Shown one piece after another: positions 38,725 to 45,028 of a stretch of DNA of 45,028 nt. Below the pieces are notes generated by a model. The model was not told the origin of the DNA, searched no databases, and saw nothing but the letters and a program-made list of their open reading frames with translations. Every line of letters starts with the position of its first letter. Position 1 is the first letter of the stretch. Source of the DNA: Ruminococcus flavefaciens. GTDB taxonomy: Bacteria; Bacillota; Clostridia; Oscillospirales; Ruminococcaceae. The stretch spans positions 1 through 45,028 of the forward strand of contig JAMPIL010000013.1 in assembly GCA_023662725.1 (NCBI GenBank), in the 5' to 3' direction. The position numbers and the translations under genes were made by a program.

Positions 38725-40764
38725 TTACAGATTGACATAGAATTTTCCGACCCAGCCAAGCTTTTTGAGTTCTTTTTTGAGGCTTTCATCGATGTACCAA
38801 TATTTTGGATATGGATATTTGCGCTCAATCTCCATCTTTCTGCCGAAACCAACCTGGTTATTCCATGTTGCGCCGTAGCTTATCAGCATTTTTACTACTT
38901 CAATTTGATTCGCTCCCCTCAGTCCATTACCCATATCTGTTATTGCATACGATATCATGGATTTTCTAACAAAATTCCCCTTATCATCATAAGAAGATTC
39001 AACACGGTCGGCTTTAGCACCATTTTCAAGCAGAAGCTGTACAATATGCACATTTCTTGCGTTCCATATGGCATCTCCAAGAGCGCTGAATGCGACATCC
39101 AGATCTCTGTCTTTACTTTTCCGGCATCCGTTAGGATCTGCACCGTTTGCAAGGAGTAGCCTGACGATTTCTGCTTTATTATCGCAGATTGCCCTTGAAA
39201 GTATCGGTACCTTTACAGGCGGATAATCGTATTCGTTGTAGTAATCTTCCGTTATTGTGTTAGGATCAGCTTTGTATTTTAGCAGAAGCTCAACCATTTC
39301 AGCATTCTCGGTGCAGCATATTGCATCATCAAGGGCACACCGCTTTTCTGTGACACCTTTATTTTTCTTTACTCTTTCAGAATTCGGATCTGCACCAACT
39401 TCAAGGATATTCCGCAGGATGACTGCGTTATTAAGCTCAAGGATAACATAATTTACTATCGGACAGCTCTCCGTATCTGCATACTGGCTATCAGTAAGTT
39501 TGTAATTCTTTGTTAGCATTTCCGGATGTATCGAGAGAAGATATTTCAGTCGCGAGGTGAACGAGGATTCTGCGAATATATGGAAGCATTTTTCGTAGTT
39601 ATCGGTGATATATCGTTTCTCAAAGCTGCTCGGCTCAGGCGAAAGCTGCATCAGTGTCTTGATGTATGAGCCGTTTTGCTCTACGCTTAATATCAGACCA
39701 AAATAGGCTTCGAGGCATTCGGAGTCCAACTGGAGAGCCTCTCTGAAAAGTGACTGTGCATTGGAGATATTATTATTCTCGTAGTCGAGGAATGCAAGCT
39801 TTATTATATTCTGCACCTTGTTCTGTTCCGAGAGTGTTGATGACTGTGTATGAGCAAATTCATTGTGTGCCTTGTTCATGATCTTTGCAAGTCCACGAAG
39901 AAGATCCTGCATATAGCCGACCTTTGAAACATCCTGCGATTGAAGCGCAACAAATTCATCGGGGAGGTCATAGGGAGTCATATCACGGTAACAAGGAATC
40001 AGAGTTTTCTTCTGTCCTTGTTCAATCAGAGAAAGATATCTGCTCCACTCGTTTTTGACCCAAACCGCATTGAAATGCTCCGGCTTTGTTCCCAGAACAA
40101 GCATGATCTTTGAGCTGTTCAGAGCCGCAAATATGTATGGCTCGTAAGCAGAACCGAGCTTATCTTCAAGCGTGATTCTGGAGAAAAAGACCTTATATCC
40201 CTGTTTGGTCAGCTCATTATAAATATCCTGAGCGATTACGCTGTCGGTAGTACGGTTTCCTGCATTGTCGCTTTCCTTGTAGCATATAAAAATATCGAAA
40301 GGCTCTTCCTTGGAGGAAATTTCGAGAATCTGCTTCTGTACATTATCAACATACATTGCCTCCGAATTATAGACCGCACGGGCTATCCCGTCGCAGTTTT
40401 TCACTGCGGACAAGTAATCCTCATCCTCTAAAATCGACTTGAACTGCGTCCTGTGACAGGTCGGAATACGCTTGTTTGTTTTCGGATCGACAACATACTC
40501 TATGCCATAACGGCAAAGGCACATTCCCCAATGAGCTTCGGCTTCATTCGGAGCTTCTGCGAGAATGTTTTCATAAACAACCGCAGCTTTGTCAAATTCC
40601 TTGTTCATACGATAATGGTTTGCACGGTCGAAAAGCTGATTTCGCTTTTCGTTATCTAATTTCGGTAAGGTCTGAGCTGTTCCGCAGTATTCGCACTCAC
40701 AGACAGTCATACCCTCGTTCACATTTAATGTGCCGCCGCACATTTTACACTTAAATATCGCCAT
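38725..40764 (-). CDS. TIR-domain protein with zinc ribbon and ankyrin repeats
   Basis: The 679-residue protein starts with a zinc ribbon (CKMCGGTLNVNEGMTVCECE, then YCGTA; four Cys) and a TPR-like helical segment (about 40-80). A TIR domain follows (about 154-300): FDIFICYKESD, the SRITLEDKLGSAYEPYIFAA segment, SSKIMLVLGTKPEHFNAVWV and KNEWSRYLSLI. Glu208 in AYEPYIF aligns with the catalytic Glu of NAD-cleaving TIR domains. Residues about 330-420 are again helical, and about 430-650 are ankyrin repeats (NAVILRNILEVGADPNSERV, NAEMVELLLKYKADPNTITE, KAEIVRLLLANGADPNGCR, NVHIVQLLLENGAKADRV). Bacterial TIR proteins are known effectors in anti-phage systems; the role here is not shown. It is the first gene of the operon, with its promoter at 40795-40823. 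Confidence 0.85.
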   Translation of the reverse strand: MAIFKCKMCGGTLNVNEGMTVCECEYCGTAQTLPKLDNEKRNQLFDRANHYRMNKEFDKAAVVYENILAEAPNEAEAHWGMCLCRYGIEYVVDPKTNKRIPTCHRTQFKSILEDEDYLSAVKNCDGIARAVYNSEAMYVDNVQKQILEISSKEEPFDIFICYKESDNAGNRTTDSVIAQDIYNELTKQGYKVFFSRITLEDKLGSAYEPYIFAALNSSKIMLVLGTKPEHFNAVWVKNEWSRYLSLIEQGQKKTLIPCYRDMTPYDLPDEFVALQSQDVSKVGYMQDLLRGLAKIMNKAHNEFAHTQSSTLSEQNKVQNIIKLAFLDYENNNISNAQSLFREALQLDSECLEAYFGLILSVEQNGSYIKTLMQLSPEPSSFEKRYITDNYEKCFHIFAESSFTSRLKYLLSIHPEMLTKNYKLTDSQYADTESCPIVNYVILELNNAVILRNILEVGADPNSERVKKNKGVTEKRCALDDAICCTENAEMVELLLKYKADPNTITEDYYNEYDYPPVKVPILSRAICDNKAEIVRLLLANGADPNGCRKSKDRDLDVAFSALGDAIWNARNVHIVQLLLENGAKADRVESSYDDKGNFVRKSMISYAITDMGNGLRGANQIEVVKMLISYGATWNNQVGFGRKMEIERKYPYPKYWYIDESLKKELKKLGWVGKFYVNL

Positions 40765-40794
40765 TTTTAATCCCCTTACAAAGTTATTTACACT

Positions 40795-40870
40795 ATTATA
40801 TCATAATTCACCAAAAAAATCAATCCTTTGAGCAAAAAAATGTTGACAAAACCAGATTAAAGTGTATAAT
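40795..40870. promoter_or_regulatory. Divergent promoters of the TIR operon and the LRR-transglutaminase gene
   Basis: On the minus strand TTGATT (40818-40823) and TATAAT (40795-40800) have a 17-base spacer and serve the TIR operon. On the plus strand TTGACA (40843-40848) and TATAAT (40865-40870) have a 16-base spacer. The two -35 boxes are 19 bases apart. Confidence 0.75.
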
Positions 40871-40922
40871 TATAAGTAGTAGATAACTAATATTATTTGG
40901 TCAAAATCAAGGAGGGTTTTTA

Positions 40923-43241
40923 TTGAATACTTTAAAAAAAATAATCGCATATTCTCTTTCCCTGATGCTTAGTATTTCAGGTTCTTCATTTTTTGCAGTT
41001 AATAGTAAAATTGTCCGGAATACAGTATTTGCGGAGGATAAACAATCTGACGACTGGGAATATAAGATATATGATAAAATAGACGACATCAGCTCTTCTC
41101 CGTGCGTAGAAATAACAAAATACTGCGGTAATGAATCTATCGTAGATATTCCGGTAAAAATCCAAGGATATCCTGTTGTTGGAATTGCCGGAAAACCATT
41201 TAGCGAAAATATCGTAACTTATGATATAAATATTCCTTCGTCAATAAAACGTTTTGAAGAAGGATTTCTTGATAATTCGAATGTTGTTTTTCTAACTTTT
41301 GAAAATCTTAAATTCAGTATAGAAAATGAAAATAAATTGACATTGATCAGTTATGAAGCCGATGAAGAAGAATCAAATGCTGATATTGAAGTTCCCTCCT
41401 CTTTAGCGGGATATACTGTAACAGCTTTGTGGGATTCCGTTTTTTCTGACAATAAAACTATCAAATCCGTTAAACTGCCTGATACTATAAATTATTTTGG
41501 CAGAAATATTTTCACAAATTCTGCCATTGAAAAAATCAATATCCCAAAATCGCTCCAAATGATCCCTTCCAACACATTTAAAGGCTGTTCCTCATTAAAT
41601 GATGTTGAGTTAAATGATAATGTAATTATTGCTAAAAATGCTTTTAAGGATGCTCCTGTCATACTGCCGGAAAGCGCTTTATCTTATGAAGCAGGATTTT
41701 GTCCAAATTCATTCGACCGTGTCACTGTCAATAAAAATAATTTTAAATATACAATTTCTTATGAGAGTGATAATGGCAGTTACAGCGTTACAGTTGATAA
41801 ATATGTTCCAGCTCTTTCTGATTCAAATAAAAAAATTGACGTTGAAATTCCTGGACAAGTATTCGAACTTCCTGTTACAAAAACAGGAGATTATTTCTGG
41901 GATGACTGCAACAGTTCTGGAATTATTCTCAATTCAATAATTTTCCCCTCTGAAATTCAAGAAATCAGACAATTCACATTGGATAATCCCTCGGAACTAA
42001 AGTTCGTAACGATCAACGCCAAAAATATTACAATAGAATCGAATATGTTTGAGAATACCGGAATCGAGGAAATAACTTTACACGGTTCATGTAATATAGA
42101 AGAAAAATCATTTTCAGAATGTGAGAATCTAAAAAAAATCACAATAACCGGCGTTGCAGAAAATATTAAAATTGCCAATCAGGCTTTTTTGAACTGTACC
42201 GCTCTTGAGGAGATAAGTTTTCCCAATAATTCTGATGTCGAGATCAAGACTTTTGCTTTCAGAAACTGCATTTCACTTAAAGACGTTGAAATTAACGGAA
42301 ACGCTGTTATTATGGCAAATGCATTCAGAAACTGTGACAATCTTGAAACGATCAGCATCAGCGGAAATGCACAGCTATCTACAAATGCCTTCCTTGATAA
42401 TAAGGCATTAACGAATATTTTTGTTGATACAAATAACACTTTGGATGGAAGCGCTTTCAACGGCTGTTTAAATCTTATGAAAATCAATTCCGTTACTGCT
42501 TTCGACAACCAAAATAATAATCTTGTTCCTGAACTTGAAAGTTTCATTTTAAACAATTTTAACGGAGCAGAAAATGTCGGATTTATTAATCTTTATATTC
42601 AGTCACAGGCAAATAGAATCGTTTCAGAATATACAAATGATAATATGAGCGATATTCAGAAGGCAAAGGTTCTTCATGATTGGATATGCAATAAGGTTTA
42701 TTACGATAATGAAGATCCCGATAATCCTAAAACGCAAAACGATGGATCGGTTTTTATGAATAAATCAACAATCTGTGAAGGATACGCTAAAGGATATAAT
42801 CTGCTTCTAAAAGCTGCCGGAATAAAATCTTTTTATGTGCACAGCAACAACCATGCCTGGAACATAATAAAACTTGGCAATCAATACTTTCATGTCGATA
42901 CAACATGGGATGACGGAGATAAAATTTCTTATAAATGGTTTCTAAAATCCGATTCGGAAATACGTTCTGAAACTTCTTCACACAGCCAATGGTCAGCTGC
43001 CACACTCTCTCCGCTTCATGATTCGGACAATAATATGTTTTTGCCAGAATGTAAATATTCTATGGGTGATATAAATACTGATGGAAAAACAAATGTTGCC
43101 GATCTGGTTGTTCTAAACAGATATATTCTCGGAAACGTTCAATTAGATTCAGATAATTACATTCTCTCCGATCTGAATTTCGATGGCACTACAAATTCTT
43201 TTGATATGGTTTGTATGAGAAAGCTTATTTTAAATAACTGA
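40923..43241 (+). CDS. Cellulosomal LRR-transglutaminase-like protein with dockerin
   Basis: The 772-residue secreted protein has a signal peptide (about 1-38), BspA-type leucine-rich repeats (about 60-530; IPSSIKRFEEGFLDNS, ECENLKKITITGVAENIKIA, FRNCDNLETISISGNAQL), a transglutaminase-like domain (about 540-690) and a dockerin (about 700-770; DINTDGKTNVADL, DLNFDGTTNSFDM). The catalytic triad is visible: Cys618 (STICEGYAKG), His644 (NNHAWNII) and Asp659 (HVDTTWDD). Such domains are cysteine proteases or peptide cross-linkers. It could act on plant or bacterial surface proteins while held in the cellulosome; this is inference. The start is TTG 40923 after AAGGAGGG, as no ATG precedes the signal peptide. 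Confidence 0.9.
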   Translation: MNTLKKIIAYSLSLMLSISGSSFFAVNSKIVRNTVFAEDKQSDDWEYKIYDKIDDISSSPCVEITKYCGNESIVDIPVKIQGYPVVGIAGKPFSENIVTYDINIPSSIKRFEEGFLDNSNVVFLTFENLKFSIENENKLTLISYEADEEESNADIEVPSSLAGYTVTALWDSVFSDNKTIKSVKLPDTINYFGRNIFTNSAIEKINIPKSLQMIPSNTFKGCSSLNDVELNDNVIIAKNAFKDAPVILPESALSYEAGFCPNSFDRVTVNKNNFKYTISYESDNGSYSVTVDKYVPALSDSNKKIDVEIPGQVFELPVTKTGDYFWDDCNSSGIILNSIIFPSEIQEIRQFTLDNPSELKFVTINAKNITIESNMFENTGIEEITLHGSCNIEEKSFSECENLKKITITGVAENIKIANQAFLNCTALEEISFPNNSDVEIKTFAFRNCISLKDVEINGNAVIMANAFRNCDNLETISISGNAQLSTNAFLDNKALTNIFVDTNNTLDGSAFNGCLNLMKINSVTAFDNQNNNLVPELESFILNNFNGAENVGFINLYIQSQANRIVSEYTNDNMSDIQKAKVLHDWICNKVYYDNEDPDNPKTQNDGSVFMNKSTICEGYAKGYNLLLKAAGIKSFYVHSNNHAWNIIKLGNQYFHVDTTWDDGDKISYKWFLKSDSEIRSETSSHSQWSAATLSPLHDSDNNMFLPECKYSMGDINTDGKTNVADLVVLNRYILGNVQLDSDNYILSDLNFDGTTNSFDMVCMRKLILNN

Positions 43242-43253
43242 TATTTATTCCCG

Positions 43254-43297
43254 GAACTTGTCTGCATAAACGGAAAATGCTTCATGCAGGCAAGTTC
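43254..43297 (+). terminator. Terminator after the LRR-transglutaminase gene
   Basis: GAACTTGTCTGCAT (43254-43267) pairs with ATGCAGGCAAGTTC (43284-43297) with one G-U pair, followed by T-rich sequence. Confidence 0.65.
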
Positions 43298-43342
43298 TGA
43301 TTTGTTTCGTCAATTTGTAATACTTTTTTCATTTTTTCTCTG

Positions 43343-43371
43343 TTGACATTTTTATTCTTTTAGTGTATAAT
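43343..43371 (+). promoter_or_regulatory. Promoter of ssrA
   Basis: TTGACA (43343-43348) and TATAAT (43366-43371), with a 17-base spacer, form a consensus promoter whose start point would be a short way before the mature tmRNA 5' end. Confidence 0.8.
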
Positions 43372-43409
43372 AAATTTGTTAAACTTCATTATTTCCAGTT
43401 CTATCTATT

Positions 43410-43781
43410 GGGGGCGTAAAGGTTTCGACGAGGATGCTGAAGTGTGATAAGCGAGCGGAGCTGCGGTGTAATCTCCTTAAACTGCACCACGTTTTAAATA
43501 TAAACGCTAGAAATAATATTACGGTTACTAGAAATAGTGAACTGGTAGCAGCTTAAGTCTGCTTCCGTCCTCCGACAGATTACCGCGGCTGTCGTTTGGG
43601 CGTCGATTAGCGGTGAACGATTCTCCGGTGTGTCCGTACCGCTGAATTGTATTCGGACTACCTCCTCTTTCTGCCCGTTTATCGGCGGTTTGCGTTGGGA
43701 ATTTCTATAGGTAAAATACGCTCGTAGAAAGTTGCATGAATGTGTTTTCGGACAGGGGTTCAATTCCCCTCGCCTCCACCA
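43410..43781 (+). ncRNA. ssrA: Transfer-messenger RNA (tmRNA)
   Basis: tmRNA frees stalled ribosomes and tags the unfinished protein. The 5' end GGGGGCGTAAAGGTTTCGAC is diagnostic, and the 3' end has a T-arm (GGGGTTCAATTCCCC) followed by CGCCTCCACCA with an encoded CCA. GGGGGCG (43410-43416) and CGCCTCC (43771-43777) form the acceptor stem with one G-U pair. The best tag frame resumes at GCT 43506, 96 bases from the 5' end, and encodes ARNNITVTRNSELVAA before TAA 43554-43556. The C-terminal VAA fits tags seen by ClpXP. Sixteen codons is longer than the usual ten or so. It has its own promoter and terminator. Confidence 0.95.
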
Positions 43782-43836
43782 AATCAAACATTATACGCAA
43801 AAGGCTACATTATGATAATGCTGCCACTGAAAACAG

Positions 43837-43870
43837 AAATCGCTGTCCTTTAATACAAGGACAGCGATTT
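43837..43870 (+). terminator. Terminator of ssrA
   Basis: AAATCGCTGTCCTT (43837-43850) is exactly complementary to 43857-43870, a 14-pair stem followed by T residues. Confidence 0.9.
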
Positions 43871-43964
43871 TTACTTAGGAAAAAAATAAAAAAGTATTTC
43901 TTACTTTGTGGTTGGAGAAGATTTTTGTTGTAAAACGATATTTTTCCGGTTTGTTTGAAATTAA

Positions 43965-43995
43965 ACGGTAGTAGATCTACAAAGCTTACTACCGT
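43965..43995 (-). terminator. Terminator of the cohesin-dockerin gene
   Basis: ACGGTAGTA (43965-43973) pairs with TACTACCGT (43987-43995), a short way after the stop codon on the minus strand. Confidence 0.65.
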
Positions 43996-44016
43996 CATTT
44001 TTATGAAAGAAGTATT

Positions 44017-44895
44017 TTATAAGAAAAATGTTCTTGTGATCTTCTTTCCGACCAATCCGCCGACAGGATTTCCAGCACCATGGTTTGCATAATAATCTAA
44101 AATTGCCTGCGTATCCTCCTCTTGTTCAATAAAGCCATTTAAGTTTGCATCTGCAACGTCAGCGCATATTAAATTTGGAAGTTTAGAGCGTAAAATCTCA
44201 TCATTATGCAACAGTGTATTTATATCTTTTATAGATGTACTACCTATCAGATACTGACTGCGAGCAGCTAAAAAAGATGTATTTGATGCATCATCTATAC
44301 TAATAATTCCGTCTCCGTTTATATCTCCAAGTATGAAATTGGCACGAACCTGACCTCTTACTATTTTATCCGGAGATGATGTATTTGCGTTAACGGAATA
44401 GGAAATATTCTCTGCTTCAGATTTGTAAGAGAGCAGAGTCATCTGAAATCCTGTTCCGGTTGTGTAAGACAAACTTTCATTTGGTCTGAAATAAAAAACG
44501 TTAGAAAACTCATCTGTGAATTCTCCAAATGTGTTGCTATTTGCAGCGGCATATACAAAAGTATTTGTGTCTTTGTTATAAGCACCCTGACTTACATTAA
44601 AATGTTCTGTTTCATAATCTATTAATTCATAGCGATCATCAAAAACCAATTTTGTACTATAGCTGGTCATTCCCGGATTATTTGTCACCTCAAAAGTAAC
44701 AGCTACATCTCCTGCGTAGATTTGTGTGTCTCCAATTTTAAATGCGTGATCCACTATCTTAGCTGTCAAATCGTATTGAAAATCAGAACCAGGCACCGGT
44801 CCTACAGAAGCAGCTTCAGTATTAATCTTGGGGATTAAAGCGGTACAAACACTTAATGTTGTCATACAAGCAATGGTTTTTAAAAATCTCATCAT
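44017..44895 (-). CDS. Probable adaptor scaffoldin: cohesin-like domain plus atypical dockerin
   Basis: The 292-residue secreted protein has a signal peptide (about 1-29, ending near TEAAS), a cohesin-like beta domain (about 40-180; AGDVAVTFEVTNNPGMTSYS, then TKLVFDDRYELIDYE, and NVFYFRPNESLSYTTGTGFQ) and a C-terminal dockerin-like region (about 185-275). Cohesins typically read GDTVxVPVxVxNNPGVAGFxxxLxYD, which fits. The first calcium loop DINGDGIISIDDA is canonical. The second, DVADANLNGFIEQEED, comes about 60 residues later, a far longer gap than in usual dockerins, with an insertion around IKDINTLLHNDEILRSKLPN. This matches the layout of small cohesin-dockerin adaptors such as ScaC of R. 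flavefaciens. The SD is AAAGGAA before ATG 44895. It has a strong promoter. Confidence 0.7.
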   Translation of the reverse strand: MMRFLKTIACMTTLSVCTALIPKINTEAASVGPVPGSDFQYDLTAKIVDHAFKIGDTQIYAGDVAVTFEVTNNPGMTSYSTKLVFDDRYELIDYETEHFNVSQGAYNKDTNTFVYAAANSNTFGEFTDEFSNVFYFRPNESLSYTTGTGFQMTLLSYKSEAENISYSVNANTSSPDKIVRGQVRANFILGDINGDGIISIDDASNTSFLAARSQYLIGSTSIKDINTLLHNDEILRSKLPNLICADVADANLNGFIEQEEDTQAILDYYANHGAGNPVGGLVGKKITRTFFL

Positions 44896-44941
44896 TTTTC
44901 AATTCCTTTCTTTGATTTAATGTAAATATAATTGTTATTGT

Positions 44942-44970
44942 ATTATACACTATAAATGATTATTTGTCAA
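44942..44970 (-). promoter_or_regulatory. Promoter of the cohesin-dockerin gene
   Basis: On the minus strand TTGACA (44965-44970) and TATAAT (44942-44947) are 17 bases apart, a full consensus promoter. Confidence 0.85.
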
Positions 44971-45028
44971 TACCATTCGACACCAAACGACAAAAATCAA
45001 CAAAAACAAGCTATGAAACAGAAGCCTC

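Noticed and set aside
41450-41480. CGTTAAA inside the LRR-transglutaminase gene as a third ECF promoter
   Set aside because: No CCGCACAT-like box lies 15 bases upstream, and it is within a coding region.
1-45028. CRISPR arrays, transposases, integrases and phage genes
   Set aside because: I saw no regularly spaced direct repeats and no recombinase or phage structural motifs.
1-45028. tRNA and rRNA genes or known riboswitches
   Set aside because: Apart from the tRNA-like part of tmRNA, I found no cloverleaf with TTCRA arm and acceptor pairing, no rRNA signature and no recognisable riboswitch core.

Overview
The window reads as chromosome of a cellulosome-producing, low-GC Clostridia member, most like Ruminococcus (R. 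flavefaciens / R. champanellensis type). The evidence is five secreted proteins with type I-like dockerins, a probable cohesin-dockerin protein, AT-rich intergenic DNA with canonical TTGACA-N17-TATAAT promoters, and a sporulation sigma factor of the SigG family. I place the genus from domain content only.

Layout. 1-3100: an XRE-regulator remnant, a small membrane protein, about 480 bases of gene-less hairpin-rich DNA, an ABC-F ATPase and a small ORF. 3115-12448: xylan degradation, with two large minus-strand cellulosomal enzymes (GH30-CBM22-dockerin-CE1 and CBM22-GH10-CBM22-dockerin-GH43-CBM6) and a divergent XylR-like regulator (sugar-binding domain, degenerate GGDEF, AraC HTH). Both enzyme promoters carry the same element at the same distance from -35. 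12469-14658: a DUF1893-like protein, a MerR regulator, Hsp20 and a ferritin-like small protein. 14994-18952: an LRR-dockerin-serpin followed by an ECF sigma factor and its membrane anti-sigma partner; the serpin and sigma genes share one bipartite promoter. 19118-26979: housekeeping genes (plsY, MATE pump, recD2, mreB, a TPR-like membrane protein, an Mrp/NBP35 ATPase). 27040-28249: a decayed stretch with a GH3 glucosidase pseudogene that keeps its promoter. 28387-33707: a Pro/Thr-rich membrane protein, sigG, a pyridoxal kinase-like gene, aroC with a DAHP synthase, and smpB. 33776-36155: an AraC regulator divergent from a GH5-dockerin endoglucanase. 36194-40764: a tight three-gene operon of a TIR-ankyrin protein, a zinc-ribbon SPFH protein and a four-helix membrane protein. 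40923-44895: an LRR-transglutaminase-dockerin protein, tmRNA (ssrA), and a cohesin-dockerin protein.

How the parts fit. The dockerin proteins would dock onto cohesin scaffolds; the last gene may be such an adaptor. Two carbohydrate regulons can be proposed from the DNA, each a regulator divergent from its enzyme with half-sites about 20 bp apart. A third circuit joins the ECF sigma factor to the cellulosomal serpin. The TIR-SPFH operon is the best candidate for an undescribed system: it looks like a membrane-associated NAD-cleaving or signalling module, but its function is inference.
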